DNA of 64,000 nucleotides from the NCBI RefSeq assembly GCF_015689175.1, contig NZ_CP065047.1:4092001-4156000 (forward strand), written 5' to 3'. Below the pieces are notes generated by a model. That model did no database searches, was not told where the DNA came from, and saw nothing but the letters and a program-made list of their open reading frames with translations. Below, one piece after another: positions 17,209 to 28,158 of the stretch. The translations under genes and the position numbers were made by a program. The stretch comes from Mycobacterium kubicae (GTDB lineage Bacteria; Actinomycetota; Actinomycetes; Mycobacteriales; Mycobacteriaceae). The first letter of the stretch is position 1. The number at the start of each line of letters is the position of its first letter.

Positions 17209-19801
17209 CCAGTCCTAATTCGTTGCTGTTGGCCAGCATCGGATGGCGGGGCAGCACACGCACCGTGTATCCGAGCGCACCCGCCAGTGGTAGCGGTGTC
17301 GTGGTCGAGAACACCTGATTCCCGCCTTCGGCGCTGCCGGTATAAGACATCTCGACGGTGGTCGGGTCGACCAGTACATCGCTTGCGTCGACTCGGCCCA
17401 GCACCGCTTGCACGGTCACTTCGTCCGGGCTCAGGCCGGCCAGCTGCACCGTCGCGGTCAGCGTCAGCTTCGACCCGAGCAGCGGGGTGTCGGGCAGACC
17501 GGTGCTGTCGACGTCGGTGATGTCGATCTTCGGCCAGGCCGCTTCGGCCCGCCGTCGGTAGGCGGCCAGTTCGCGGGCCGGCTCGAACTCATCACCGGGA
17601 TGCTCGCCGTCGACCGGCGCTTTGACGGTGTTGCGCAGCGACTGCGCCGCCGGTGTGTAGTAGTGCTCGACGTAGTCGCGGACCATCCGCGAGGCCAGGA
17701 CCTTCGGGCCCAACGTCTGCAACGTGTGCCGCACCATCTCGATCCAGCGCGGCGGCACGCCGTGTTCGTCGCGTTCGTAGAACTTCGGCGCCACCGCCTG
17801 CTCCAGCAGGTTGTACAGCGCGGTGGCTTCCAGCTCGTCGCGGCGGCTTTCGTCGGCCAGCCCGTCGGCAGACGGTATCTCCCAACCGTTTTCGCCGTCG
17901 TACCACTCGTCCCACCAGCCATCGCGGATCGACAAGTTCAATCCGCCGTTCAGCGCGCTCTTCATCCCGGAAGTACCACACGCCTCCAGCGGGCGCAGCG
18001 GGTTGTTCAGCCACACATCGCAACCCCAATACAGCAGCCGGGCCATCGACATGTCGTAGTTCGGCAGAAAAGCGATGCGATGGCGCACTTCTGGCCGGTC
18101 GGCGAACCGCACCACCTGCTGAATCAGCGCCTTGCCGCCGTCGTCGGCCGGATGCGATTTACCCGCGACGATCAACTGAATCGGTCGCTCCGGGTCGAGC
18201 AGCAACTTCTCCAACCGATGCGGGTCGCGCAGCATGAGCGTCAATCGCTTGTACGTCGGCACCCGGCGGGCGAAGCCGACCGTCAGCACGTCGGGATCGA
18301 AAGCCTTTGCGATCCATTCTAATTCGGCGTCCGAGGCACCACGCTCCAAGCAGGACTGGCGCAAGCGCCGCCGGACGTCCTCGACGAGCAGCGTCCGCAG
18401 CTGGGATCGGATCCACCACAGATGTCCGGGGTCGACCTGCTGGAGGCGTAGCCATACGGCGGGCTCACTGAACGAGTCCGACCCGGCCAACTCGCGGCCC
18501 AGCTCCAGCCATTGCGGGGCGGCCCAGGTGCGGGCGTGCACGCCGTTCGTGATCGACCCGATCGGCACTTCGGCGGGGTCGAAGCCGGGCCACAGTTCAT
18601 TGAACATGGCGCGGCTGACCCGGCCATGCAGCAGCGAGACGCCGTTGGCGCGCTGCGCCAGCCGCAGCCCCATGTGCGCCATGTTGAACTTGGTCACATC
18701 GTCTTCGGCGCCCAGGGCCAGTACGCGCTTGGTCGGCACGCCCGGCAGTAACCGGGACACCGTCTCGACGGTGTCGTCGAAATAGCGTTGCACCATGTCC
18801 AACGGGAACCGGTCGATTCCCGCGGGCACCGGGGTATGGGTGGTGAACACGGTGCTGGAGCGCACGACCGTCAACGCGGTGTCGAAGTCCAGTGCCGAAT
18901 TGGTCATCAGCTCGCGGATGCGTTCCACACCCAGGAAACCGGCGTGGCCTTCGTTCATGTGGAAGACCTCCGGCGCAGGCAACCCCTCGATGGCGGTGAA
19001 CGCCCGGATCGCCCGTACCCCGCCGACGCCGGCCAAGATCTCCTGCTGGATGCGGTGTTCCTGGTCACCGCCGTACAAGCGGTCGGTGACGCCGCGCAGC
19101 TCGTGTTCGTTCTCAGGGACATCGGAGTCCAGCAGCAGCAACGGCACCCTGCCGACTTGCGCCACCCAGATCCGCGCCCGTAACCGAGCGGAATCCGGCA
19201 AGGCCAGCTCCACCAGCACCGGATCACCGCCGGGTTCGGTCAGCAGCCGCAACGGCAAGCCTTGCGGGTCCAGCGAGGGATACGTTTCCTGTTGCCAGCC
19301 GTCGGCGGTGAGCGACTGCCGGAAGTACCCCGAGCGGTAGTACAGACCCACCGCGATCAGCGGCAACCCGAGGTCGGAGGCCGACTTCAGGTGGTCGCCG
19401 GCCAGGATGCCCAAGCCGCCGGAATAGTTGGGCAGCACTTCGGCGACACCGAATTCCATCGAGAAGTACGCGATGCCGGTCGGCATCGAGACACCGGCTG
19501 CTTCTTGCTGCTGGTACCACAGCGGCCGGGTCAAGTAGTCGTTCAAGTCGGCGGCGAGCTCGTCGAGCCGGCGGCAGAAGTCTTCGTCGAGCGCCAATTC
19601 GTCGAGTCGGGCGGGTTTGACCGCACCCAGCAGCGCCACCGGGTCGTTGCCGCAACTCGACCAGAGGGCGGGGTCGATGCTGGCGAACAGGTCTTGGGTG
19701 GGTTTTTCCCAGGACCATCGCAGGTTGGTTGACAGCTGGTCCAGCGCGGCTAGACGGTCAGGCAGGTGAGCACGGACGGTAAAGCGACGGAGGGCCTTCA
19801 C
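17195..19801 (-). CDS. glgP: Alpha-glucan (glycogen/maltodextrin) phosphorylase
   Basis: 868 residues. Releases glucose-1-phosphate from alpha-1,4 glucans. Belongs to the shorter alpha-glucan phosphorylase family: a DUF3417-like N-terminus (VRAHLPDRLAALDQL..NLRWSW), FHMNEGHAGF, and the PLP-lysine region GTSGMKSALNGG with RDGWWDEW. The C-terminus carries a beta-rich extension. Cytosolic. Divergent from glgE across 182 bp; this supplies the degradation arm opposite GlgE/GlgB polymer building. Confidence 0.94.
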   Translation of the reverse strand: MKALRRFTVRAHLPDRLAALDQLSTNLRWSWEKPTQDLFASIDPALWSSCGNDPVALLGAVKPARLDELALDEDFCRRLDELAADLNDYLTRPLWYQQQEAAGVSMPTGIAYFSMEFGVAEVLPNYSGGLGILAGDHLKSASDLGLPLIAVGLYYRSGYFRQSLTADGWQQETYPSLDPQGLPLRLLTEPGGDPVLVELALPDSARLRARIWVAQVGRVPLLLLDSDVPENEHELRGVTDRLYGGDQEHRIQQEILAGVGGVRAIRAFTAIEGLPAPEVFHMNEGHAGFLGVERIRELMTNSALDFDTALTVVRSSTVFTTHTPVPAGIDRFPLDMVQRYFDDTVETVSRLLPGVPTKRVLALGAEDDVTKFNMAHMGLRLAQRANGVSLLHGRVSRAMFNELWPGFDPAEVPIGSITNGVHARTWAAPQWLELGRELAGSDSFSEPAVWLRLQQVDPGHLWWIRSQLRTLLVEDVRRRLRQSCLERGASDAELEWIAKAFDPDVLTVGFARRVPTYKRLTLMLRDPHRLEKLLLDPERPIQLIVAGKSHPADDGGKALIQQVVRFADRPEVRHRIAFLPNYDMSMARLLYWGCDVWLNNPLRPLEACGTSGMKSALNGGLNLSIRDGWWDEWYDGENGWEIPSADGLADESRRDELEATALYNLLEQAVAPKFYERDEHGVPPRWIEMVRHTLQTLGPKVLASRMVRDYVEHYYTPAAQSLRNTVKAPVDGEHPGDEFEPARELAAYRRRAEAAWPKIDITDVDSTGLPDTPLLGSKLTLTATVQLAGLSPDEVTVQAVLGRVDASDVLVDPTTVEMSYTGSAEGGNQVFSTTTPLPLAGALGYTVRVLPRHPMLANSNELGLVTLA

Positions 19802-19983
19802 GCATCTTTACCTTACTAACGATTTCGCCAAATGCAGGGTTAGGTCCGTGACAGCTTTGGCTGCCCGGGTGTGGTCCGACCCTAGGGTGGGTATGGCCGC
19901 AAAGAGACGAGCAGACAACGACACACGAAAACATCCCGAGACGGCGCTGTCCGGGGTAGTGAAAACCCAGGAACGGAGTATGT

Positions 19984-22086
19984 GTGCCCGGTCGTGTCGA
20001 GATCGATAACGTCCAGCCCGTCGTCTCCTGCGGCGCGTATCCCGCGAAAGCGGTGGTCGGCGAGGTTGTGCCGGTCAGCGCCGCGGTGTGGCGAGAAGGT
20101 CATGAGGCGGTTGCCGCGACGCTGGTCGTGCGCTACCTCGGCCCGCGATACCCGCAAGGTGCCGACGTCCGCCGAATCAAGGCGGTGCAGGCCCCGGAGG
20201 CGACCCGGACGGCCGCGACGGCGGGAGCCGGTGCGGTCGAAACGCAGCGGGTCAAACCGCAACTGTTGCCGATGACGATGGGCGATGAGCCGTATGTGTT
20301 TCACGGCTTTTTCACCCCGGACGCCGTCGGGTTGTGGACATTCCGAGTCGACGGCTGGGGTGACCCGATTCACAGTTGGCGTCACGGCCTGACGGCCAAG
20401 CTGGACGCCGGTCAGGGCGAGGCGGAGTTGTCGAACGACTTGCTGGTCGGCGCGGCGCTCTTCGAGCGGGCGGCCACCGGGGTGCCTCGCCAGCAGCGGC
20501 ATCCGCTGTTGGAGACCGCGAAGGCGTTGCGCACGCCCGGCGACCCGACCACCCGCACGGCGCTGGCCCTGTCACCGGAGATCGAAGAACTGCTCGCCGT
20601 TTATCCGTTGCGGGATATCGTCACGCGCGGTGAACAGTACGGGGTGTGGGTCGATCGACCCGCGGCCCGGTTCGGTTCCTGGTATGAGTTCTTCCCGCGG
20701 TCGACCGGCGGCTGGGACGCCGATGGCAACCCGGTGCACGGCACCTTCGCCACCGCCACCGCGGCGTTGCCCCGCATCGCCGACATGGGATTCGACGTGG
20801 TGTACCTGCCGCCGATCCACCCGATCGGCAAGGTGCACCGCAAGGGCCGCAACAACAATCCGACGGCCGCGCCGGGAGACGTCGGGTCGCCGTGGGCAAT
20901 CGGCAGTGACGAAGGTGGGCACGACGCCGTGCACCCCGACCTTGGCACCATCGACGATTTCGACAAGTTCGTCGCCGCGACCCGCGACCTGGGCATGGAA
21001 GTGGCCCTGGATCTGGCACTGCAGTGTGCACCGGATCACCCATGGGCCCGCGACCATCGCCAGTGGTTCACCGAATTGCCCGACGGGACAATCGCTTACG
21101 CGGAAAACCCGCCGAAGAAGTACCAGGACATCTATCCGCTGAACTTCGACAACGATCCCGCCGGGCTCTACGACGAAGTGCTCCGGGTGGTGCGCCACTG
21201 GATGGACCACGGCGTCAAGATCTTCCGCGTCGACAACCCGCACACCAAGCCACCGGACTTCTGGGCATGGTTGATCGGCCAAGTAAAAGCCATCGACCCC
21301 GACGTGTTGTTCCTCTCCGAGGCCTTCACCCCGCCCGCCCGCCAGTACGGGCTGGCCAAACTCGGCTTCACGCAGTCCTACAGTTATTTCACCTGGCGCA
21401 CCGCCAAGTGGGAACTGACCGAGTTCGGCAACGACATCGCCGCGCTGGCCGACTTCCGCAGGCCGAATCTGTTCGTCAACACCCCGGACATCCTGCACGC
21501 GATACTGCAGCACAACGGTCCGGGCATGTTCGCCATCCGCGCCGTGCTGGCGGCGACCATGGGTCCGGCGTGGGGGGTGTACTCGGGTTACGAGCTGTTC
21601 GAACATCGCGCGGTGCGCGAAGGCAGCGAGGAGTACCTTGACTCCGAGAAGTACGAACTGCGTCCCCGCGACTTCGAGGGCGCACTGGCCGAGGGCCGCT
21701 CGTTGGAGCCGTTCATCAAGCGGCTCAACGAGATACGCCGGCTCCATCCGGCTCTGCAGCAGTTGCGCAACATCCACTTCCACACCATCGACAACGACGC
21801 GCTGCTGGCCTACAGCAAGTTCGATCCGACGACCGGTGACTGCGTGTTGGTGGTGGTGACGCTCAACGCCTTCGGGCCCGAGGAAGCAACGCTGTGGCTG
21901 GACATGGCCGCGCTGGGCATGGAGCCCTATGAACGGTTCTGGGTGCGTGATGAGTTGACCGGCGAGGAATACCAGTGGGGCCAGGGCAATTACGTGCGCC
22001 TTGACCCCGGGCGAGCCGTCGCTCACATCATCAACATGCCGCTGATACCGACCGAATCCCGACTCACGCTGCTGCGTAGGAGGTGA
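19984..22086 (+). CDS. glgE: GlgE, maltose-1-phosphate maltosyltransferase
   Basis: 700-residue GH13_3 enzyme that adds maltosyl units from maltose-1-phosphate to alpha-glucan. The nucleophile segment [16 protein letters not shown], the general acid in [10 protein letters not shown], and [10 protein letters not shown] are present, along with the N-terminal beta domain for dimerisation. Starts at GTG 19984 behind an AGGAACGGAG ribosome site; ends six bases before glgB, so the two are one unit. In mycobacteria this is essential when glgE loss lets maltose-1-phosphate accumulate. Confidence 0.95.
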   Translation: MPGRVEIDNVQPVVSCGAYPAKAVVGEVVPVSAAVWREGHEAVAATLVVRYLGPRYPQGADVRRIKAVQAPEATRTAATAGAGAVETQRVKPQLLPMTMGDEPYVFHGFFTPDAVGLWTFRVDGWGDPIHSWRHGLTAKLDAGQGEAELSNDLLVGAALFERAATGVPRQQRHPLLETAKALRTPGDPTTRTALALSPEIEELLAVYPLRDIVTRGEQYGVWVDRPAARFGSWYEFFPRSTGGWDADGNPVHGTFATATAALPRIADMGFDVVYLPPIHPIGKVHRKGRNNNPTAAPGDVGSPWAIGSDEGGHDAVHPDLGTIDDFDKFVAATRDLGMEVALDLALQCAPDHPWARDHRQWFTELPDGTIAYAENPPKKYQDIYPLNFDNDPAGLYDEVLRVVRHWMDHGVKIFRVDNPHTKPPDFWAWLIGQVKAIDPDVLFLSEAFTPPARQYGLAKLGFTQSYSYFTWRTAKWELTEFGNDIAALADFRRPNLFVNTPDILHAILQHNGPGMFAIRAVLAATMGPAWGVYSGYELFEHRAVREGSEEYLDSEKYELRPRDFEGALAEGRSLEPFIKRLNEIRRLHPALQQLRNIHFHTIDNDALLAYSKFDPTTGDCVLVVVTLNAFGPEEATLWLDMAALGMEPYERFWVRDELTGEEYQWGQGNYVRLDPGRAVAHIINMPLIPTESRLTLLRRR

Positions 22087-22092
22087 GGGTAG

Positions 22093-24288
22093 ATGAGCCC
22101 GACCGATCAACTAGCCGAAATGCACCTGGCGCCGGAGCCCGGTGAGGTGGCGCGCCTGACCGCGGGTGCGCATCACAACCCGCACGGCATCCTGGGCGCC
22201 CACGAATACGGGGACCACACGGTCATCCGGGCGTTCCGTCCGCATGCGGCCAGCGTCGTCGCACTCGTCGGCGATCAGCAGTACCCGATGCAGCACATCG
22301 ACTCCGGCCTGTTCGCCGTGGCGCTGCCCTTCGTCGACCTCATCGACTACCGACTGCAGGTGACCTACGAGGGCTCTGAGCCCTACACCGTCGCCGACGC
22401 GTACCGGTTCCTGCCCACCTTGGGTGAGGTCGACCTGCACCTGTTCGCCGAGGGCCGCCACGAGCGGCTCTGGGAGGTGCTCGGCGCCCACCCCCGCTCG
22501 TTCAAGACCGCCGACGGTGTGGTGAGCGGAGTTTCGTTCGCGGTGTGGGCACCGAATGCCAAGGGCGTCAGCCTGATCGGTGATTTCAACGGGTGGAACG
22601 GCACCGAATCGCCGATGCGGGTACTGGGGTCCTCGGGAGTGTGGGAGCTGTTCTGGCCCAACTTTCCGCCCAACGGCCTCTACAAGTTCCGGGTGCACGG
22701 CGCCGACGGCGTCATCTCGGACCGGGCCGACCCCTTCGCCTTCGCGACCGAGGTGCCGCCGCAGACGGCGTCGCGCGTGACGGTGAGCGAATACACCTGG
22801 AATGACGCCGACTGGCTGGAGCAGCGCGCCCAGCGCAATCCGGTGTTCGAGCCGATGAGCACCTACGAGGTGCACCTAGGCTCCTGGCGGCCGGGCCTGA
22901 GCTACCGCCAACTTGCCGATGAACTCACCGAATACGTTGTCTCCCAGGGCTTTACCCATGTCGAGCTGTTGCCCGTTGCCGAGCACCCCTTCGGGGGATC
23001 GTGGGGCTATCAGGTCACGTCGTACTATGCCCCCTCGGCCCGTTTCGGCACTCCTGACGAATTCCGGACGCTGGTCGACGCCCTGCACCAGGCCGGCATC
23101 GGTGTGATCGTGGACTGGGTGCCGGCGCACTTCCCGAAGGACGCCTGGGCCCTGGGTCGGTTCGACGGCACCCCGCTCTACGAGCACTCCGATCCCAAAC
23201 GCGGTGAGCAGCTCGACTGGGGCACCTACGTTTTCGACTTCGGCCGGCCAGAGGTGCGAAACTTCCTGGTAGCCAATGCGTTGTACTGGCTCGAGCAATT
23301 CCACATCGACGGCCTGCGGGTGGATGCCGTGGCATCGATGTTGTACCTGGATTACTCGCGCCCGGAAGGCGGTTGGACGCCGAACATCTACGGCGGCCGG
23401 GAGAACCTCGAGGCCGTGCAGTTCCTGCAGGAGATGAATGCCACGGCACACAAAGCCGCGCCGGGCATCGTCACCATCGCCGAGGAATCGACGTCGTGGC
23501 CCGGGGTGACCCGGCCGACAAGCCTTGGCGGGCTAGGTTTTTCGATGAAGTGGAACATGGGTTGGATGCACGACACGCTCGACTACATGAGCCGCGACCC
23601 GATTCACCGCAGCTATCACCACGGTGGCATCACCTTCTCCATGCTGTACGCGTTCAGCGAAAACTATGTGCTGCCGATCAGCCACGACGAGGTGGTGCAC
23701 GGCAAGGGCACGCTGTGGGGCCGGATGCCCGGCAGCAACCACACCAAGGCGGCGGGGCTGCGCAGTCTGCTCGCCTACCAATGGGCCCACCCGGGCAAGC
23801 AGTTGCTGTTCATGGGTCAAGAATTCGGACAGCGCGCCGAGTGGTCGGAAGAACGCGGCCTGGATTGGTGGCAACTCGACGAGCAGGGCTTCTCCAACGG
23901 CGTCCAGCGTCTGGTCCGTGACATCAACGAGATCTATCGCCAGCGCCCGGCGCTGTGGAGCCAGGACACCATTCCCGATGGTTATTCGTGGATCGACGCC
24001 AACGACTCCGCCAACAACGTCTTGAGCTTCCTGCGCTATGGCAGCGATGGCTCGGTGATGGCGTGCGTGTTCAACTTCTCCGGCGCCGAGCACAGCAACT
24101 ACCGCCTGGGACTGCCGCAAGCCGGTCGCTGGCGCGAGGTGCTCAACACCGACGCGACCATCTACAACGGCGCCGGTATCGGCAACCTGGGTGGCGTGGA
24201 GGCCACCGAGGAACCCTGGCACGGGCGCCCAGCGTCGGCGGTGATGGTGCTTCCGCCCACCTCGGCGTTGTGGTTCGAGCCCGAGTAG
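22093..24288 (+). CDS. glgB: 1,4-alpha-glucan branching enzyme
   Basis: 731 residues. Forms alpha-1,6 branches in glycogen and intracellular alpha-glucan. Two N-terminal CBM48-like modules ([34 protein letters not shown]) precede the GH13 barrel with [18 protein letters not shown] (nucleophile Asp), [11 protein letters not shown] (acid Glu) and [13 protein letters not shown]. An AGGAGG site precedes the ATG. Directly coupled to glgE, matching their joint role. The next gene converges only 13 bp away; the PE_PGRS gene found there in M. tuberculosis is absent. Confidence 0.96.
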   Translation: MSPTDQLAEMHLAPEPGEVARLTAGAHHNPHGILGAHEYGDHTVIRAFRPHAASVVALVGDQQYPMQHIDSGLFAVALPFVDLIDYRLQVTYEGSEPYTVADAYRFLPTLGEVDLHLFAEGRHERLWEVLGAHPRSFKTADGVVSGVSFAVWAPNAKGVSLIGDFNGWNGTESPMRVLGSSGVWELFWPNFPPNGLYKFRVHGADGVISDRADPFAFATEVPPQTASRVTVSEYTWNDADWLEQRAQRNPVFEPMSTYEVHLGSWRPGLSYRQLADELTEYVVSQGFTHVELLPVAEHPFGGSWGYQVTSYYAPSARFGTPDEFRTLVDALHQAGIGVIVDWVPAHFPKDAWALGRFDGTPLYEHSDPKRGEQLDWGTYVFDFGRPEVRNFLVANALYWLEQFHIDGLRVDAVASMLYLDYSRPEGGWTPNIYGGRENLEAVQFLQEMNATAHKAAPGIVTIAEESTSWPGVTRPTSLGGLGFSMKWNMGWMHDTLDYMSRDPIHRSYHHGGITFSMLYAFSENYVLPISHDEVVHGKGTLWGRMPGSNHTKAAGLRSLLAYQWAHPGKQLLFMGQEFGQRAEWSEERGLDWWQLDEQGFSNGVQRLVRDINEIYRQRPALWSQDTIPDGYSWIDANDSANNVLSFLRYGSDGSVMACVFNFSGAEHSNYRLGLPQAGRWREVLNTDATIYNGAGIGNLGGVEATEEPWHGRPASAVMVLPPTSALWFEPE

Positions 24289-24301
24289 CCCTTAGACCCG
24301 A

Positions 24302-25231
24302 TCAGTACAGCGCGTTAGCCAGGTTGCGCCTACCGGCGACCACTTCGGGGTCGGCGGGGTCGAACAGCTCGAAGAGCTCGATCAGGCGGGTGCGCACCCG
24401 GGTGCGCTCGTCGCCGGATGTGCGCCGCACCAAGGCGGTCAGGCGCTCGAACGCCGCGGTGACGTCCTGCTGAAGGATCTGGACGTCGGCGGCCGCAAAC
24501 GCGGCTTCGATGTCGCCTGGCGCTGCGTCGGCGACCGCAACGGCGTCGGGGCGCTGTGCGGTGGCACGCTGCAGGAAGTCGATCTGCCGGATGGCCGCCT
24601 TCGCTTCGACGCTGGCCGGGTCGGCGTCCAAGATGGCCTGGTACGACGCGCGCGCTGCGGCGAAGTCGCCGGCCTCGAGTTCCTGGCGTGCTTGCTGCAG
24701 CGCCGGGTCGGCCTCGGCGTCGTCGTCGGCACCCGCCGGGCCACGCAACTTGCCGGCCGTGGCCGACAACAGGGAGTCGACCCAGCGGCGCAACTGATCG
24801 GCCGGCTGCGGACCTTGAAAGCTCGAAATGGGTTGCGCCGCCGCCAGAGCCACCACGGTCGGGACGGCCTGCACACCGAAGATCTGGGCCACTCGCGGCG
24901 AGGAGTCGACATTCACCGACGCCAGCGACCACTTGCCGTTGTCTTCGGCTACAAGCCCGGTCAGCGTGTCCAGCAGGTCGACACACACGTCGCTGCGCGG
25001 TGACCACAGCAAGACAACGACGGGCACCTCGTCGGAGCGGGCTATCACCTGATCTTCGAAGTTGGCCTCGGTGACCTCAATGACTGGGGCGCCACCGGGC
25101 CCGACGGCTCCGGCGGGTGCCCCGCCGCCAGCGCCGCTTGCCGTAGCTTTCTGCTGAGCTCGTTGCTTGAGACCGGACAGGTCGACCGCACCAGCCAACG
25201 CCGGCCCGATCGGAGGTCGAGGACGCGTCAC
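24302..25231 (-). CDS. Thioredoxin-fold/TPR protein (CnoX/YbbN-like)
   Basis: 309 residues (Rv1324-like). The thioredoxin domain (VPVVVLLWSPRSDVCVDL...VDSSPRVAQIFGVQAVPTVVAL) lacks the CxxC pair: the usual WCGPC is WSPRSDVC, leaving a single cysteine. A helical TPR-type region follows (DFAAARASYQAIL, IQAAFAAA-like repeats). The family includes chaperedoxins that protect proteins during oxidative stress; that role is inference. The N-terminus has an Ala/Gly-rich linker. No signal peptide. Confidence 0.85.
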   Translation of the reverse strand: MTRPRPPIGPALAGAVDLSGLKQRAQQKATASGAGGGAPAGAVGPGGAPVIEVTEANFEDQVIARSDEVPVVVLLWSPRSDVCVDLLDTLTGLVAEDNGKWSLASVNVDSSPRVAQIFGVQAVPTVVALAAAQPISSFQGPQPADQLRRWVDSLLSATAGKLRGPAGADDDAEADPALQQARQELEAGDFAAARASYQAILDADPASVEAKAAIRQIDFLQRATAQRPDAVAVADAAPGDIEAAFAAADVQILQQDVTAAFERLTALVRRTSGDERTRVRTRLIELFELFDPADPEVVAGRRNLANALY

Positions 25232-25373
25232 GTAACCAAGTCTGTCACGCCACGGCAGTCCGCGTTAACCCGCCCGAGGCCGGCTTCGGCAGCTCCAAGG
25301 TGTCAATATGAATAAAATCACAACGGCCGCTAGGGCCGCTCCTTCGCACGCTCCAGCAAACTTTTTCCGGTTG

Positions 25374-26567
25374 CTATCCCGCGCGCAGAATCAGCGCGTC
25401 ACCCTGGCCACCGGCCCCGCACAGCGCCGCAACGCCGTAGCCCGATCCACGTCGCGCCAATTCAAGCGCCACATGCAGCGTGATCCGTGCACCGGACATC
25501 CCGATCGGGTGCCCGACCGCGATCGCACCGCCGTTGACATTCACGACCTCGGGATTCACGCCGAGTTCCTTGGTCGAGGCAAGCGCCACCGCGGCGAACG
25601 CCTCGTTGATTTCGATGACGTCCAGCTGGTCCACCGAGATGCCTTCGCGCTCAACCGCTTTCTTGATCGCGTTTGCCGGCTGCGATTGCAGCGTGGAGTC
25701 CGGTCCGGCGACCACGCCGTGCGCGCCGATTTCCACCAGCCACGTCAGCCCCATCTCCTGGGCCTTCTCCTTGCGCATCACCACGACCGCAGCCGCGCCG
25801 TCGGAGATCTGGGACGCCGAGCCGGCAGTGATGGTGCCGTCCTTGCGGAATGCCGGTTTCAGGCCGGCCAGTGAGTCGGCAGTCGTGTTGGCCCGGATGC
25901 CCTCATCCTCGGTGAATTGCAGAGGATCGCCTTTGCGCTGCGGGATGGTCACCGGCACGACTTCGTCGGTGAACACGCCGTCCTTCCATGCCGCAGCCGC
26001 TTTCTGGTGCGACCGGGCGGCGTATTCGTCTTGTTCCTGACGGGTGAATTGGTCTACGTCGTTGCGCTGCTCGGTCAGCGCGCCCATGGGCTGGTCGGTG
26101 AACACGTCGTGCAAACCGTCGTAGGCCATGTGGTCCAGGACGGTGACGTCGCCGTACTTGTAACCCGAGCGGCTGTCCATCAGCAGGTGCGGCGCTTTGG
26201 TCATCGACTCCTGGCCGCCGGCCACCACCACGTCGAACTCCCCGGCCCGGATGAGCTGGTCCGCAAGAGCGATGGCGTCGATCCCGGACAGACACATCTT
26301 GTTGATGGTCAGCGCGGGCACGTCCCAGCCGATGCCGGCCGCAACCGCCGCCTGACGCGCCGGCATCTGGCCCGCCCCGGCGGTCAGCACCTGGCCCATG
26401 ATCACGTACTCGACCAGCGACGCCGGCGCCTCTTCGTTGGGGAACGCCTTCTCTAAAGCGCCTTTGATGGCGATCGCACCGAGATCACTGGCGCTGAAGT
26501 CCTTCAGCGAACCCATCAACTTGCCGATTGGAGTGCGAGCTCCAGCAACGATCACCGACGTCGTCAT
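25374..26567 (-). CDS. fadA4: Acetyl-CoA acetyltransferase (thiolase) FadA4
   Basis: 397-residue thiolase. Catalytic Cys in KMCLSGIDA, His in [14 protein letters not shown] and the second Cys in [11 protein letters not shown] are intact. Condenses or cleaves acetoacetyl-CoA in fatty acid/ketone metabolism. A four-residue insertion-like stretch (FPNEEA) near residue 45 is unlike the M. tuberculosis protein as recalled. The start at 26567 adds a short MTTSV before [10 protein letters not shown]. Divergent from the epimerase gene across 82 bp. Confidence 0.93.
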   Translation of the reverse strand: MTTSVIVAGARTPIGKLMGSLKDFSASDLGAIAIKGALEKAFPNEEAPASLVEYVIMGQVLTAGAGQMPARQAAVAAGIGWDVPALTINKMCLSGIDAIALADQLIRAGEFDVVVAGGQESMTKAPHLLMDSRSGYKYGDVTVLDHMAYDGLHDVFTDQPMGALTEQRNDVDQFTRQEQDEYAARSHQKAAAAWKDGVFTDEVVPVTIPQRKGDPLQFTEDEGIRANTTADSLAGLKPAFRKDGTITAGSASQISDGAAAVVVMRKEKAQEMGLTWLVEIGAHGVVAGPDSTLQSQPANAIKKAVEREGISVDQLDVIEINEAFAAVALASTKELGVNPEVVNVNGGAIAVGHPIGMSGARITLHVALELARRGSGYGVAALCGAGGQGDALILRAG

Positions 26568-26649
26568 GACTACCTCCTAAGCGCACGGGCAGAGCTGATC
26601 CGGGCAACCCGGAGAAGCAAATTCTTTCCCTTGAGGTTACCGTTGTGAG

Positions 26650-27105
26650 ATGACCACCGATCAAGTTGACGCCCGTCAGGTCCTGGCCACCACTTTGGTA
26701 ACCGGGCTCGACCACGTCGGCATCGCCGTCGCCGACCTCGACGCCGCGATCGAGTGGTACCACGACCACCTCGGCATGATTCTGGTGCATGAGGAGGTCA
26801 ACGACGACCAAGGCATCCGCGAGGCGATGCTGGCGGTCCCCGGTTCCACCGCACAGATTCAGCTGATGGCTCCGCTCGACGAGTCTTCGACGATCGCCAA
26901 GTTCCTCGACAAGCGAGGCCCCGGCATTCAGCAACTGGCGTGCCGCGTCAGCGACCTCGACGCCCTCTGTGAGCGCCTGCGCGCCCAGGGCGTGCGGCTG
27001 GTCTATGACGCCGCCCGTCGCGGTACGGCAAACTCGCGGATCAACTTCATCCACCCGAAAGACGGCGGTGGTGTGCTGATCGAATTGGTGGAACCGGCCG
27101 CCTGA
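26650..27105 (+). CDS. mce: Methylmalonyl-CoA epimerase
   Basis: 151-residue vicinal oxygen chelate-fold enzyme interconverting (S)- and (R)-methylmalonyl-CoA, linking propionate use to the mutase. Two betaalphabeta modules carry metal ligands: LDHVGIAVADLD, QLMAPL, GIQQLACRV and GVLIELVEP near the end. Length is typical. Neighbouring fadA4 and, further off, the cobalamin adenosyltransferase fit propionyl-CoA metabolism, although they are not in one operon. Confidence 0.94.
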   Translation: MTTDQVDARQVLATTLVTGLDHVGIAVADLDAAIEWYHDHLGMILVHEEVNDDQGIREAMLAVPGSTAQIQLMAPLDESSTIAKFLDKRGPGIQQLACRVSDLDALCERLRAQGVRLVYDAARRGTANSRINFIHPKDGGGVLIELVEPAA

Positions 27106-27118
27106 GGCGGCAGTCTGG

Positions 27119-27418
27119 TCAAGACCACTTCCGGGTAGGGCCGCGATTGGCGCGGTTGGCCCAGCACGGCGTGTGCCAATGGCGCCGGTCCTCGGGTCCC
27201 GATTCTGGGCTGGGCTTCGCATCGGCGGGCCAGACCACCACATGCGCAGTCCCGGAACGGATTTCGTGATCACAGCCGGGGCAGCGATAGGTCTTGACGG
27301 CTCGGGCCGCAGCGACCGGGCTGACCTCGTACTCGTAACCGTCGGCCCCTAGCTCGATTCGGCGCGACACCGAGCGCAGCGACAACGGCCGGTGCTCCGA
27401 TCGCCGCCGCCGAGCCAT
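27119..27418 (-). CDS. conserved hypothetical zinc-ribbon-like protein (Rv1322-like)
   Basis: 99-residue basic protein. A YRCPGCDHEI pair and a C-terminal HWHTPCW segment suggest a small metal site (Cys/His) as in HNH-associated or ATP/GTP-binding mycobacterial proteins; the N-terminus is Arg-rich (ARRRRSEHR). Function unknown. It converges with mce (13 bp) and is 23 bp downstream of nucS, so may be cotranscribed with it. Confidence 0.78.
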   Translation of the reverse strand: MARRRRSEHRPLSLRSVSRRIELGADGYEYEVSPVAAARAVKTYRCPGCDHEIRSGTAHVVVWPADAKPSPESGPEDRRHWHTPCWANRANRGPTRKWS

Positions 27419-27441
27419 CTCTCCAGTCTAGTGACGCCGCT

Positions 27442-28113
27442 TCAGAACAGCCGGTACTCGTCGCTGTCCATCCCCCGCATCATGTCGTAATCCAATGTGA
27501 GACAACGGATACCGCGGTCAGTGGCCAGGGTACGGGCTTGCGGTTTGATCTGCTGTGCGGCGAACACCCCTTTCACCGGCGCCAGCACGCTGTCCCGGTT
27601 GAGCAATTCGAGATAGCGGGTGAGCTGCTCGACGCCGTCGATCTCACCGCGTCGCTTGATCTCCACGGCCACCGAGCCGCCGTTCTCGTCGCGGCACAAC
27701 AGATCGACCGGCCCGATCGCGGTCATGTACTCGCGGCGGACCAGGGTGTAGCCGTCACCCAACAGCTGGACGTGCTCGGCGAGCAGCGCCTGCAGGTGGG
27801 CCTCCACGCCGTCCTTGACCAGCCCCGGATCCACTCCAAGATCGTGGCTGGAGTCGTGCTCGATCTCCTCGACGGTGATGCGCAACTGCTCGCCGGCCTT
27901 GTTGGTCACCACCCACACGGGCGCTTCACCGCTGGTTTCCTCGGTCAGCCAGCAAGGTGGACTCATCCAGTTGAGCGGCTTGTAGGCGCGGTCGTCGGCG
28001 TGGACGCTGACCGACCCGTCGGCTTTGAACAGCAATAGCCTGCGTGCGGAGGACAGGTGGGCGGTGAGCCGGCCGACGTAATCAACAGTGCATTGGGCGA
28101 TTACTAGACGCAC
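27442..28113 (-). CDS. nucS: NucS/EndoMS mismatch-specific endonuclease
   Basis: 223 residues. Cuts both strands at mismatches; in mycobacteria it substitutes for MutS/MutL, which are absent. The N-terminal DNA-binding beta domain is followed by a RecB-like PD-(D/E)xK nuclease: [21 protein letters not shown] holds the Asp, Glu and Lys. Ends with a tail ([12 protein letters not shown]) resembling a clamp-binding peptide. Divergent from the cyclase gene across 45 bp. Confidence 0.93.
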   Translation of the reverse strand: MRLVIAQCTVDYVGRLTAHLSSARRLLLFKADGSVSVHADDRAYKPLNWMSPPCWLTEETSGEAPVWVVTNKAGEQLRITVEEIEHDSSHDLGVDPGLVKDGVEAHLQALLAEHVQLLGDGYTLVRREYMTAIGPVDLLCRDENGGSVAVEIKRRGEIDGVEQLTRYLELLNRDSVLAPVKGVFAAQQIKPQARTLATDRGIRCLTLDYDMMRGMDSDEYRLF

Positions 28114-28158
28114 CCGACATACCTTAGAGCGTCTGCCACGAATTAGGCTGACGCCAGC

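Noticed and set aside
25232..25373. regulatory RNA or repeat between fadA4 and the thioredoxin/TPR gene
   Set aside because: A short GGCCGC direct repeat and A/T-rich strip are visible, but no stable long hairpin or conserved motif could be supported.
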